From the NCBI GenBank assembly GCA_028285545.1, contig JANQPA010000067.1, positions 1 through 64,000 of the forward strand: a stretch of 64,000 bases of DNA. The letters are read 5' to 3'. Both the position numbers and the translations under genes were made by a program. Below the pieces are notes generated by a model. The model was not told the origin of the DNA. It saw only the letters and a program-made list of their open reading frames with translations, and did not search any database. Source of the DNA: Saprospiraceae bacterium (GTDB lineage: Bacteria > Bacteroidota > Bacteroidia > Chitinophagales > Saprospiraceae). Position 1 is the first letter of the stretch, and each line of letters begins with the position of its first letter. This document shows positions 45,173 to 53,885 of this stretch, piece after piece.

Positions 45173-46456
45173 ATGAAAAGAACATTTAGCCTGGCCATCA
45201 TTTTTTTTATCAGCAGTTATTCAATGCTTTGGAGTCAGTCCAATGATTTGAAGAACTACGATCATGTATATGTAGATAATATTAAATCTGTCAAATTCCA
45301 TATAGACGGATTATTTTTGAGCTATCCCATTTTAGAGTTAAACAGTGATAATCAACTTCGATTCTCTTTTGATGACTTAGATGCGGACAACAAAAATTAT
45401 GTCTATTCTTTCATCCATTGTGACCGAGACTGGCAGCCATCCCAGTTATCGGAGATGGAATATCTGGATGGTTTTTCTGAAGAACAGTTTCAAGATTATC
45501 GTTTTTCCTTTAAAACCATAAAGGCCTATACCCATTATGAATTACGGTTTCCTAATAATTATGTAAAACTGAAAAAGTCAGGTAATTACCTTTTGGTTGT
45601 ATCTGATTATGGCAGGCAAAAAGCGCCCATCATTACCAGGAGATTTGTGGTGGTGGAAAGTAGAGTACGAATTACTCCCCAGATGGTCAGACCAGCCAAA
45701 GTAAGTAAAACCAGAACTCATCAGGAGATTGACTTCATTGTAGATCACGATAAATTTCCACTTAGGAACCCAAGGCAGGAAATCAAAGCCGTAATCCTTC
45801 AAAATGGTCGCTGGGATAATGCTATAGAAGGCGTAGAACCTTTGTTTTTACGGACCAATAGAATGCTGTTTGATTATCAGGATAAAATCGTTTTTCCTGC
45901 TGGCAAAGAGTTTAGAGTCTTGGACATGCGATCTTTACGCTATACCTCGCAAAATATTTCCTCAATAGAACGGGTGGACAATATGTGGGAAGTAACCATG
46001 TTTAAAGATCAAAAGACGAATGGTCTACCCTATTTATCCAGACAAGATCTTAACGGCAATTTTGTCATAGAATCGCTTGATGAAAACAATTTTGATTTGT
46101 CAGGGGATTATGCCAATGTTTTATTTGTCCTTTATAGTCCACAGCCCATCCATGACAAAGAAGTTTATGTGATTGGTAATTTTACCGACTGGGAAATGAA
46201 GCCGTCCAACAAAATGGTTTATAATAATGTCATCAATGGATATGTGGCCAAACTCCCCGTAAAACAGGGTTTTTATGATTATGCCTATGGAGTTAAATCT
46301 TCTAATGATACAGAAGCTTATTCTCCCAATTTAACAGAAATAGAAGGCGACTGGCATGAAACTGAAAATCAATATACCATAATCATCTATTATCGTCCCT
46401 TTGGAGAACGATTTGATCAAATTGTGGGAGCAATAACTTTTCGATCCTTTAATTAA
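45173..46456 (+). CDS. Type IX secretion system plug protein (DUF5103)
   Basis: A 427-residue protein matching the T9SS plug family (DUF5103; plug_1st domain), known to close the extracellular opening of the SprA translocon in the outer membrane when PorV is absent. It starts with a signal peptide (MKRTFSLAIIFFISSYSMLW, cleavage near WSQ). The body has the expected strands (LSYPILELNSDNQLRFSFDD, FIHCDRDWQPSQL) and the C-terminal module ends YYRPFGERFDQIVGAITFR. ATG 45173 was chosen because upstream in-frame codons are from the fold-back repeat. It is monocistronic. Together with the T9SS-sorted HYR protein it shows that the host has a working T9SS. Confidence 0.9.
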   Translation: MKRTFSLAIIFFISSYSMLWSQSNDLKNYDHVYVDNIKSVKFHIDGLFLSYPILELNSDNQLRFSFDDLDADNKNYVYSFIHCDRDWQPSQLSEMEYLDGFSEEQFQDYRFSFKTIKAYTHYELRFPNNYVKLKKSGNYLLVVSDYGRQKAPIITRRFVVVESRVRITPQMVRPAKVSKTRTHQEIDFIVDHDKFPLRNPRQEIKAVILQNGRWDNAIEGVEPLFLRTNRMLFDYQDKIVFPAGKEFRVLDMRSLRYTSQNISSIERVDNMWEVTMFKDQKTNGLPYLSRQDLNGNFVIESLDENNFDLSGDYANVLFVLYSPQPIHDKEVYVIGNFTDWEMKPSNKMVYNNVINGYVAKLPVKQGFYDYAYGVKSSNDTEAYSPNLTEIEGDWHETENQYTIIIYYRPFGERFDQIVGAITFRSFN

Positions 46457-46482
46457 AGGAGCAAGTCATTAGTCAAAGGGCT

Positions 46483-47070
46483 TCATTGCGATCTGATTTT
46501 AATTTTATGAGCTCGTATTATTCTTATACTGGTGTATTGTTCATTATCTTCTGTTATGGTTATTATTCTACGATCAATTTGCAGGGTAATGTTTCCATAA
46601 CCATTGGCAAATAAAGGATGCCAAAACGCCGTGTCGAATTGATTAAAATACAGCGATTCAGCTAACCAGAGAGTTTCCTTAACCTTGGTCGTTCCAAAAT
46701 CAAATTCCATTATAGGATATTCTATATGCACCGGATAGCATAAATAGCCACAAATTTGTCTTTTTCTCTCTCGATCTCCTTTTAAACTGCGAGAAGGAAG
46801 TTGAACAAAATGAGGTTTTACATCACTAGCCTCATCTGAATTCCATTTAAAATTGGCAGCCACATCAAAATAGTATGTTGGGCAATTTCCATATCGATTA
46901 AGGCAAAAGTTGCCACTCCACTTTTCTTGGATTAGGTAAGGACCTATGCTCAGGTCAAGCCTTCCTGTTCCTAGTCGATCTTCAACAACATAGGCAATAT
47001 GGCCTTCGAATAGCTTACCATGCGAATGGAGGTTTAGAGTTGTCATTAAAATTATTATAAAAAAATCCAT
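46483..47070 (-). CDS. Hypothetical secreted protein, 195 residues
   Basis: Not recognised. The N-terminus (MDFFIIILMTTLNLHSHGKL) is hydrophobic and may be a signal peptide. The mature part, with FEGHIAYVVEDRL at its start, resembles exported beta-sheet proteins of the GLPGLI or DUF4412 kind in general layout, but no diagnostic motif is seen. It has four Cys residues (CLNRYGNCP, QICGYLCYP), possibly two disulfides, in line with export. The gene is convergent with the T9SS plug gene and divergent from the tolC-type gene. Real because of codon bias and a clean ATG; function unknown. Confidence 0.6.
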   Translation of the reverse strand: MDFFIIILMTTLNLHSHGKLFEGHIAYVVEDRLGTGRLDLSIGPYLIQEKWSGNFCLNRYGNCPTYYFDVAANFKWNSDEASDVKPHFVQLPSRSLKGDRERKRQICGYLCYPVHIEYPIMEFDFGTTKVKETLWLAESLYFNQFDTAFWHPLFANGYGNITLQIDRRIITITEDNEQYTSIRIIRAHKIKIRSQ

Positions 47071-47450
47071 AGTTTTTATTCCATAATTTTATAAATCCTT
47101 AGTTTGATTTAAAGAGTGGTTAAAATGAATTACAAGTCTGGTTGGATTTTTTGAAGATAATTTTTTTTGCTCTGCCCACTATGGACAAGTAGAAATCAAA
47201 ATGAAGGCAATAAAGAGAAGATTTTTTTTAGCCTCCAATATTAAATTTTTCTTTTTCAATAGAATAAATCACTCCAATCAAAGCAAATTTTGACCTTTTT
47301 GAGCTCAAATTTTCTTGAAAAAATAGCAGTATTTTTCATTTCATTTTGATCAGCTATCAAATTCGGATGGATTAACTAATGGCATTTCATCCATAATTCG
47401 TTAGTTTTTATATAAAAATTTCGGTCACTCGGCACAACTTTCCTACCATT
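47071..47450. other. AT-rich divergent spacer
   Basis: 380 bases between two divergent starts (47070 and 47451). It is AT-rich, with a palindrome tttgagctcaaa near 47300. Promoters must be here, but I could not assign a clear -33/-7 pair. No RNA gene seen. Confidence 0.4.
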
Positions 47451-48914
47451 GTGAAAAATATATTTGAAGCTTCAAAATCAAAAACCATGCAGCGAGTATT
47501 ACCCGTCATAATAAGTCTGCTATCATTAGCCATTTTAGATCTACAGGCACAAGAAGTCTGGTCATTAGAAAAATGCATTGAATATGCACAAAAAAACAGC
47601 ATCACCGTAAAACAGGCTGAGGCTGGAATTCAGAATGCAGAACTTACTCATAGTTTAAACAGAAGTCAAAGACTACCTTCTATTAATGGTACAATTAGTG
47701 GAGGAGCACAGTTTGGTCGTACCATTGACCCGACAACCAACCAGTTCCGTACCGAAAGCACCACTTTTAATAGTTATTCCCTAAATGCCAATGTTACTAT
47801 TTTCAATGGTAACAGAATTAATAATTCAATCCAGCAAAGCAAGCTTGATCTGCAGGCTGCACAATTAGATGCAGAGGCTACTCAATATAACCTGGCACTC
47901 AATATTGCTACTGCTTATCTAAGCATTTTACTTTCTACGGAGCAATTGGAAAATGCCCGCAACCAATTGGCGATATCTCAAGAGCAATTAGAACAAACGG
48001 ACAAATTAATCAGAGCCGGACAAACTCCTGAAAATGAACGCCTTAACAACATGGCGCAAATTGCCAGAGATCAGCAATCCATTATTCAATTTGAAAATGC
48101 GGTAGCATTGAATTATTTAAACCTAAGACAATTTCTGGAGGTAGATCCTTCAGTCAATTTTGTCATAGAAAAACCGGCTATCAATATCCCTTTCGATGCC
48201 AATCCTGATACTTATAATGAAAGAGAAGTATACACAACCGCTTTGGGCATCTTGCCTCAAATCAAAGCGGCAGATAAAAGAGTAGAAAGCGCAGCTATAG
48301 GGGTAGATATCGCCAAAGCAAACTTACTTCCTTCCTTAGGCATTGGAGGTAGTTTAACCACTAACTTTTCAGACCGGGGGATTCGACTAGATGGTACAGA
48401 AGAATTCATTCGCAATTCCACAATTTTTATTGATAATACGCCTGTTGAAGTAGGTTTTCCAGTTGAAAGGAATATTACTTCTCCTAATCCCTATTTCGCG
48501 CAGCTTGGTGATAACTTTGGACAAAGTCTTGGAGCTACTCTTTCTATTCCAATCTTTAACCGAAATCAAAATAAAATTAGTGTTCAAAGAGCCCGTTTGG
48601 GAGTCATTAACTCAGAACTACAAAATCGTCAGGATAGACAAACCATTAGAACTAACATACAAAATGCAGTTGCAAATGCAAAGGCTTCCAAACGAACCTT
48701 TGAAGCTGCAACAAAGTCTTTAGAATCTGCACAAGCAGCTTATGAAAATGCCCAAAAAAGTTATGACCTGGGCGCTATAAACACCTTAGAATTTATAACC
48801 GCACGAAACACATTGGATCAGGCTAATGTTGAATTGATCCGATCTAAGTATGAATATTTCTTTAATCTCAAAGTGGTCGACTTTTATCTCGGCAAGCCTT
48901 TAAAATTGAACTAA
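47451..48914 (+). CDS. TolC-family outer-membrane efflux protein
   Basis: A 487-residue TolC-type protein forming the outer-membrane exit duct of an efflux or secretion pump. A signal peptide (hydrophobic part VLPVIISLLSLAILDLQAQ) precedes the mature start EVWSLEKCIEYAQKN, then long heptad-rich helices (about 60-230 and 290-470) in the twice-repeated TolC pattern, ending KVVDFYLGKPLKLN. GTG at 47451 gives the longer form; ATG at 47487 (MQRVLPV) is an equally good start with a normal signal peptide. Four bases separate it from the HlyD-type gene, so they form an operon. No inner-membrane pump lies downstream. Confidence 0.9.
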   Translation: MKNIFEASKSKTMQRVLPVIISLLSLAILDLQAQEVWSLEKCIEYAQKNSITVKQAEAGIQNAELTHSLNRSQRLPSINGTISGGAQFGRTIDPTTNQFRTESTTFNSYSLNANVTIFNGNRINNSIQQSKLDLQAAQLDAEATQYNLALNIATAYLSILLSTEQLENARNQLAISQEQLEQTDKLIRAGQTPENERLNNMAQIARDQQSIIQFENAVALNYLNLRQFLEVDPSVNFVIEKPAINIPFDANPDTYNEREVYTTALGILPQIKAADKRVESAAIGVDIAKANLLPSLGIGGSLTTNFSDRGIRLDGTEEFIRNSTIFIDNTPVEVGFPVERNITSPNPYFAQLGDNFGQSLGATLSIPIFNRNQNKISVQRARLGVINSELQNRQDRQTIRTNIQNAVANAKASKRTFEAATKSLESAQAAYENAQKSYDLGAINTLEFITARNTLDQANVELIRSKYEYFFNLKVVDFYLGKPLKLN

Positions 48915-48917
48915 CAC

Positions 48918-50321
48918 ATGGCAAAGCGAAAAAATAGAAATCTATTTATCTGGATACTTCTCGGGCTTATTGTGGTCCTGGTGGCTGTTGCTGCTATAAA
49001 CAACCGCAACAAACCCAAAGGAGAAAGAGTAACAACCGAAAATGCAGAGCTCAGAACCATTAAAGAAATGGTGGCTGCTAGTGGAAAAATCTTTCCCCAA
49101 ACAGAAGTTAAAATAAGCTCTGATGTATCAGGAGAAATTGTTGAACTTTATGTTGAAGAAGGTGATTCCGTTGAAGTAGGGCAGTTATTGGCTAAAATTG
49201 ATCCGGATGCTTTCCAATCACAAGTTGAGCGTGGGGTGGCAAGTGTTAATAGTGCAAAAGCCCAATTGGCCAATGCTAAGGCCAATGTTGAAAATCTAAA
49301 AGCTCAAAAGCAACAGATCATTGCTCAACTGGAAAATGCTAAGGATGTACATAACCGAAATGAAGGCCTCTATAAAGAAGGAGCCATCTCCCAGGCAGAT
49401 TATGAGTCATCAGGTGCTAACCAAAGAGGTTTGGAAGCTAATTTAAATGCCTCAGATGCTTCTATCAAATCAGCACAGGAAAATGTTCGCGCCTCTCAGT
49501 TTAATGTCCAAAGCGCCGAAGCTACCTTAAAAGAGTTAAGGACCAGCCTCCGCAGAACAACACTTTATGCCCCCATGAGCGGTATTGTTTCTCAGCTTAA
49601 TGTTGAAGAAGGAGAGCGAGTTGTTGGTACCATCCAAATGTCAGGTACCGAATTGATGCGCATTGCAAATTTAAATGCAATGGAAGTACGGGTAGAAGTG
49701 AGTGAAAATGATATTCCCCGAGTCTCACTTGGAGACGAGGTAGATATCGAAGTAGATGCCTACATCGATCGTAAATTCAAAGGTAATGTAACCCAAATAG
49801 CTAATTCCGCTACTACTGCAGCTGGAGCAACTGTTTCTCTAACCAGTGATCAGGTTACCAATTTTGAAGTGCGAATTAGTATTAATCCTAATTCCTATTC
49901 TGATCTTATTTCTGAGAATAATCGTTTCCCATTCCGTCCCGGTATGTCCGCTTCTGTTGAGGTAAATACCGATACTCGTGCTGGAGTTGTAAGCGTGCCT
50001 ATCCAGGCTGTAACGGTGAGAAATCCAGATGAGAAGAAAAAGAAGAAAAAAGGAAGAGCCAAAACTGTAGCTGCTACTAATGATGATGAGGAAGAAGTAG
50101 ATGATGATGATTTAGTTGAAGTTATTTTTGTTGCCGTTGGAGATACCGTTAATATGGTAAAAGTAGTTACAGGAATCCAAGATGATACTTATATCGAAAT
50201 ATTAAAAGGAATACAAGAAGGCGCTGTGGTGATTTCCGCTCCTTATACAGCCATTTCTAAAAAACTGGAACAGGGTGATCCCATCCAAATTGTAGAAGAA
50301 GACGAACTCTTCAAAAAATAA
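48918..50321 (+). CDS. HlyD-family periplasmic adaptor (membrane fusion protein)
   Basis: A 467-residue adaptor between an inner-membrane pump and TolC. A single N-terminal membrane anchor (residues 8-28, IWILLGLIVVLVAVAAI) precedes a barrel/lipoyl segment (SSDVSGEIVELYVEEGDSVE), a coiled-coil hairpin (about 100-215), the second lipoyl half and beta-barrel, and a C-terminal membrane-proximal domain. Just before that last domain is an unusual highly charged insert (EKKKKKKGRAK, then NDDEEEVDDDD), apparently a flexible linker. The gene is coupled to tolC and ends at a strong terminator, so any ABC or RND pump is encoded elsewhere. Confidence 0.9.
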   Translation: MAKRKNRNLFIWILLGLIVVLVAVAAINNRNKPKGERVTTENAELRTIKEMVAASGKIFPQTEVKISSDVSGEIVELYVEEGDSVEVGQLLAKIDPDAFQSQVERGVASVNSAKAQLANAKANVENLKAQKQQIIAQLENAKDVHNRNEGLYKEGAISQADYESSGANQRGLEANLNASDASIKSAQENVRASQFNVQSAEATLKELRTSLRRTTLYAPMSGIVSQLNVEEGERVVGTIQMSGTELMRIANLNAMEVRVEVSENDIPRVSLGDEVDIEVDAYIDRKFKGNVTQIANSATTAAGATVSLTSDQVTNFEVRISINPNSYSDLISENNRFPFRPGMSASVEVNTDTRAGVVSVPIQAVTVRNPDEKKKKKKGRAKTVAATNDDEEEVDDDDLVEVIFVAVGDTVNMVKVVTGIQDDTYIEILKGIQEGAVVISAPYTAISKKLEQGDPIQIVEEDELFKK

Positions 50322-50353
50322 ATTGGAACTAGTTTAAGATTCCAAATCTACAT

Positions 50354-50411
50354 TTAGAGCGTATTTCTAGTAGAAAAATCGATTTCTGTTGGAAATACGC
50401 TCTAATTTTTT
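50354..50411 (+). terminator. Intrinsic terminator after the tolC-hlyD operon
   Basis: Perfect 14-bp arms ttagagcgtatttc (50354-50367) and gaaatacgctctaa (50392-50405) with an inner stem in the loop, followed by six T residues (50406-50411). It starts 32 bases past the HlyD stop and shows that the operon has only two genes. Confidence 0.9.
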
Positions 50412-50460
50412 ATCCCCAATACAAATTTTATTTTTACATCTGATCCCTACCTCAACCCAA

Positions 50461-50505
50461 TAACCAATAACCAATAACCAAATAACGATTAACGACTAAC
50501 CAATT
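50461..50505. repeat. ccaataa direct repeats
   Basis: Three to four copies of the 7-mer ccaataa in a row (50457-50481) then degenerate aacgatt/aacgact words. It lies just upstream of the TIGR04282 gene and may contain its promoter. Resembles the ccaata repeat at 5531-5572. Confidence 0.6.
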
Positions 50506-50514
50506 ACGACTTTA

Positions 50515-51102
50515 ATGAACGCGTTGATAATTTTTATAAAAAACCCTGAAAAAGGTAAGGTGAAAACCCGGCTTGCTCAGGCTATAGGCCAGGATGCTGC
50601 ATTAAAAATTTATTTGGAGCTGCTCAAACATACACGTCAGGTAGCAAGCGAGGTTTCGGCAGAGCGTTATCTTTTTTACAGCCAATTTATTGATCAAAAT
50701 GACATCTGGCCTGAGGCTTTATTTCACAAAAAACTTCAACAGGGAAATGATCTTGGTGAAAAGATGACCAATGCTTTTAGTCAAACTTTTGAAGATCATA
50801 ATAAGGTAGTCATTATTGGTAGCGATTGTGCAACACTGACCTCTGATATTGTGGCAAATGCTTTTCAGGAATTAGATCAAGTTGACTTTGTAATGGGTCC
50901 GGCTATGGACGGGGGGTATTATCTTTTAGGGATGCGTAATTTTTATCCACAAGTATTTCAGAAAATTGCCTGGAGTACTGAAAAGGTAGGAACAACAACT
51001 CTCAGTCGTATTAAGGAACTGGAAAAAACTTATTCACTCCTCCCTACCCTATCTGATATAGACCATCAGGAAGATTGGGAAAAATATGGTTGGAAAATTT
51101 AG
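50515..51102 (+). CDS. TIGR04282-family glycosyltransferase-like protein
   Basis: A 195-residue protein of the TIGR04282/DUF2064 group, GT-A fold nucleotidyl or glycosyl transferases. The N-terminus ALIIFIKNPEKGKVKTRLAQ (nucleotide-binding loop with K-x-R), the VVIIGSDCATLTSDIV Asp motif, and MGPAMDGGYYLLGM are exactly as expected. Members are annotated as arsenosugar biosynthesis transferases because some lie in arsenosugar clusters; no arsenic gene is in this window, so the substrate here is open. Cytosolic. Likely monocistronic, between two hairpins. Confidence 0.88.
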   Translation: MNALIIFIKNPEKGKVKTRLAQAIGQDAALKIYLELLKHTRQVASEVSAERYLFYSQFIDQNDIWPEALFHKKLQQGNDLGEKMTNAFSQTFEDHNKVVIIGSDCATLTSDIVANAFQELDQVDFVMGPAMDGGYYLLGMRNFYPQVFQKIAWSTEKVGTTTLSRIKELEKTYSLLPTLSDIDHQEDWEKYGWKI

Positions 51103-51211
51103 CGTGAGGCCACACAACATTTATTGTAAAATCTTAATCTTTTAATAATATATCTCTTTTAAAATCTATAATTGAAGCGAATTATTTAATTTAGGGCTTG
51201 TTTTAAAACAT

Positions 51212-51264
51212 ATGTAAATTAATATTTTCCTCCCGCGCTGCGGGAGGAAAATATTAATTTACAT
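51212..51264. repeat. Perfect 25-bp-arm hairpin
   Basis: Arms 51212-51236 and 51240-51264 are perfectly complementary (outer end atgtaaattaatatt, inner end cctcccgc/gcgggagg) with loop gct. No T-tract follows, so a simple terminator is doubtful; it separates the TIGR04282 gene from the small secreted protein gene. Confidence 0.85.
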
Positions 51265-51306
51265 TACAGTCTAAGTTCGACTCTTCAATAAGTAAAAGAA
51301 CACCCA

Positions 51307-51768
51307 ATGAAATTTTTCTACCTTTTAGGCATCTCTTTATTCTGCCTAGTCAGCCTTCCTGCTCAAAGAGACATCGATGGACTCTGGGAAGGAACCATTA
51401 CTTTTGGGGGCATCCACTCTGATGAATCCTATAAATTTCAGCTTTTCCTCAAAGCCAGAGGCAGAAAGGTAAGTGGCAAATCTCAAATCCACGTTAGTAC
51501 TGATGAAATAATTGAAATGGAAGTTAGTGGTACCATGTTCGGGGATAGATCAGTGTACCTTGAGGAATTTAAATTTGTCCCAATCCGACTTGAAGAAGAA
51601 AAAGTTGGACCCGCTTTTTATAGAAAATATCAATTTCTCCATAATAGAAGTATTTGGGAATCCAAATTGGAGGGGTATTGGCAGGAAATTATTAACGAGC
51701 CTTTTGCACAAGGCAGAAGAAGGGGACGGATAAAATTGACTAGGGTAAAAAGGAAAGCAAAACCTTAA
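51307..51768 (+). CDS. Small secreted protein, 153 residues
   Basis: Not recognised. A clear signal peptide (MKFFYLLGISLFCLVSLPAQ) precedes a compact beta-rich domain that begins DGLWEGTITFGG (lipocalin-like opening, W-x-G-x-I) and contains SYKFQLFLKARGRKVSG and GYWQEII. The last 20 residues are strongly basic (RRRGRIKLTRVKRKAK). It could bind a small ligand or a membrane surface, but this is a guess. It is convergent with the cytochrome operon and ends at a perfect hairpin (51782-51838). Family-level identity unknown. Confidence 0.7.
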   Translation: MKFFYLLGISLFCLVSLPAQRDIDGLWEGTITFGGIHSDESYKFQLFLKARGRKVSGKSQIHVSTDEIIEMEVSGTMFGDRSVYLEEFKFVPIRLEEEKVGPAFYRKYQFLHNRSIWESKLEGYWQEIINEPFAQGRRRGRIKLTRVKRKAKP

Positions 51769-51781
51769 AATAAATTAATTT

Positions 51782-51838
51782 TTTGAGGGGTGATTTTAAA
51801 GGAAAAATGGAATTTTTCCTTTAAAATCACCCCTCAAA
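51782..51838. terminator. Perfect 27-bp-arm hairpin at convergent ends
   Basis: Arms 51782-51808 (tttgaggggtgatttt... ) and 51812-51838 pair perfectly around a 3-base loop. It lies 13 bases past the plus-strand stop and 57 bases from the minus-strand stop at 51895, so it probably terminates both. The shared 20-mer (51834-51853) overlaps its right end. Confidence 0.85.
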
Positions 51839-51853
51839 GAAATAATATTGGCT
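51834..51853. repeat. 20-mer shared with 16613-16632
   Basis: Identical 20-base copy of the sequence at 16613-16632. The first five bases belong to the hairpin arm, so the identity continues across its border. Confidence 0.75.
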
Positions 51854-51894
51854 GGCGAATCCGTACGAATGAGACAGCCTCAAAAAAATCTATT

Positions 51895-52923
51895 CTATTC
51901 TGCCATTGTCTCAATAAATAGCCGCAAATCTTCCATCTGCTGGTGGCTCATTTTTTCAAGCGTATAATTCGGCATATAAGCTTTTTTCCCATTAATAGGA
52001 GAAGTGCCATATCTTCCCACCTGATAGAGTGAATAACGGGTATACTGAGGAATATGCTTTTCCAAATGTTTAAAAGAAAATTTCGAATTATCTAATTGGA
52101 AAAAAGAGTAACGTTCTTCCTCATGACAATGCAGGCAGGATTTTTCATACACTAAAGCTCCGTTTTCTACACTTCCTTCAATATCAGGATATCCTATCTT
52201 TCTATCTTCCGGTGGGTTTACAAAAGTAGCCGGAGAAGCCTGTAAGTATTTTGACTTGATCAATGAGATCATTTCATCTTTATTGGCTCTTCCATTGAGG
52301 GCATTTTCAATGCTTTGTTTATCTTCTTCACTTAATTGAAGATCCTCCATCTTTAATTGTAAAGTCCATAAATAGGCAAGCACAGATTCCAGCTCCCAGG
52401 TTTCTAATTTTCTCCCCTGGGAACACTCGACCGCACAAAGCTGAATGGCCTCGCGTAAATTGTCTTTTGCTTTATCTACCAGGCTTCCATATTTTTTCAC
52501 GTAATCATCATTATAAAAACTGGTCCTGTTCACAGCACCATATAAAGTAGTGCCCTGCAAGAAGGGCAAATCCTTTTGAACAGCATATTCAAGCCGGGCC
52601 TGCGGATCAGAATATCGAAGATCCGGATCTTCCCTTTCAATATTATGACAGGAAGTACATACAAAATGCTTACTTTGTTTCTTTGTTTTTTGGTTAAAAA
52701 CATCGGTAGTAATTCCGTATAAGACCAATTCTCTACCTTTTTCAGCTGAGGCAACTTCAGAAGCAAGTGTATCCACTTTATGTGATACTGGAGCATCTCC
52801 TAAGCGTTCCAGAATTTCAGATACATTATCCTGATCATTCAGTGTTTGTTCCTGCAGGAATGAAATATGGGTTAGTACAAGTATAAAGCTGACTATAGAA
52901 AATGAATAAAAGAGCGATTTCAT
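51895..52923 (-). CDS. Diheme c-type cytochrome
   Basis: A 342-residue periplasmic electron-transfer protein with a signal or anchor segment at residues 1-22 and two CxxCH haem sites: CTSCH (89-93) and CLHCH (263-267). Between them is a well-conserved-looking stretch (LYGAVNRTSFYNDDY, AIQLCAVECSQGR) resembling that of thiosulfate-dehydrogenase-type diheme cytochromes, where such residues contact haem and substrate. I cannot assign a substrate. It is the last gene of a minus-strand operon with a DUF5777 barrel protein (10 bases away) and a small haem lipoprotein, suggesting an outer-membrane or periplasmic redox chain. Confidence 0.85.
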   Translation of the reverse strand: MKSLFYSFSIVSFILVLTHISFLQEQTLNDQDNVSEILERLGDAPVSHKVDTLASEVASAEKGRELVLYGITTDVFNQKTKKQSKHFVCTSCHNIEREDPDLRYSDPQARLEYAVQKDLPFLQGTTLYGAVNRTSFYNDDYVKKYGSLVDKAKDNLREAIQLCAVECSQGRKLETWELESVLAYLWTLQLKMEDLQLSEEDKQSIENALNGRANKDEMISLIKSKYLQASPATFVNPPEDRKIGYPDIEGSVENGALVYEKSCLHCHEEERYSFFQLDNSKFSFKHLEKHIPQYTRYSLYQVGRYGTSPINGKKAYMPNYTLEKMSHQQMEDLRLFIETMAE

Positions 52924-52933
52924 GCTTTGTTTT

Positions 52934-53827
52934 TTACAAATTAAACATACGAGAAACGGTAAAGCCCAATCTGAACTGACCGTCTCCCCAATTAGAGGTG
53001 GTATAAGGGATAAAATCTGTTTCCATTATTGCAGTGGCATTCGTAAAATTAACCTGGAAAACGTGACCTCCTGTGTCAAACTCAAATCCGATTCCCAAGG
53101 CAGGATAAAATCCATTGTCGCTGGTACGATTTTCTGAAAATGGAATGGTAAAGTCCGCTATAATTCCAGTCACTTTTGACAATTGAATCCTGGTGGCACC
53201 TCCTATGCTAAAAATTCCATTAACATCCCCTGAAGGCACTAAATTGCGATAAGTGTATCCCGAATTTAACTGTAGGGAAAATCCATCAGAAAATTTACGG
53301 GCGATCATCAATTGCCCGTGATGAGCCATCCGATGAGCAAATTTTGGAAAACTTTGTATGGCTTCGGTAGCCTCATCTATTTTTTCGGCGGTAGATAAAG
53401 AAGTAATCCCTACTACCGTCAAGGTAAAGGGAGAGCTATTATCCGTTTTTTGTTTGACAAGTCGAAGCTTATAAACCCCATTTAAGATCTGCCTGAGGCC
53501 GGGTGTACCGTCGGGCAATGTACCTGCGCCCTTTGTTCGAAATATACCTGCCGTAAAATTATCTGAAAACCCATATTCCGCTCCTAGCAGAACATCCGAG
53601 GCGTTTTCCAGGCCATAAACTGTTTTAAAGCCTCCATCATCTCCTCCAATATCACCAAAACGGTGTGAGATTCTAACATCCAATTTTCTTTTGGGAAGGG
53701 TTTCTACAGAATGAACATTAATGACCCGGCGGTCTTTGAAAGTTTGAAACACTAACTCTTGCGACCAACAAGGATTTATCATCAGAATTAAAATGAGAAG
53801 AAAGAAAAAATTGCGTAAGGTTGTCAT
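52934..53827 (-). CDS. DUF5777-family beta-barrel protein
   Basis: A 297-residue outer-membrane barrel-like protein. A signal peptide (LLILILMINPCWSQ) precedes VFQTFKDRRVINVHSVETLP and the LDVRISHRFGDIGG region, the diagnostic opening of DUF5777. The remainder alternates strands, ending FRLGFTVSRMFNL with aromatic C-terminal residues. Family members occur next to c-type cytochromes and YceI-like lipoproteins; function is unknown, but a membrane barrel beside haem proteins suggests substrate passage or electron transfer at the outer membrane. Middle gene of the operon. Confidence 0.85.
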   Translation of the reverse strand: MTTLRNFFFLLILILMINPCWSQELVFQTFKDRRVINVHSVETLPKRKLDVRISHRFGDIGGDDGGFKTVYGLENASDVLLGAEYGFSDNFTAGIFRTKGAGTLPDGTPGLRQILNGVYKLRLVKQKTDNSSPFTLTVVGITSLSTAEKIDEATEAIQSFPKFAHRMAHHGQLMIARKFSDGFSLQLNSGYTYRNLVPSGDVNGIFSIGGATRIQLSKVTGIIADFTIPFSENRTSDNGFYPALGIGFEFDTGGHVFQVNFTNATAIMETDFIPYTTSNWGDGQFRLGFTVSRMFNL

Positions 53828-53885
53828 GATATTTAATTTATCTGTTGGATTGAAGCCATTTTCGATTGAAAAAAATTGAGATTTA

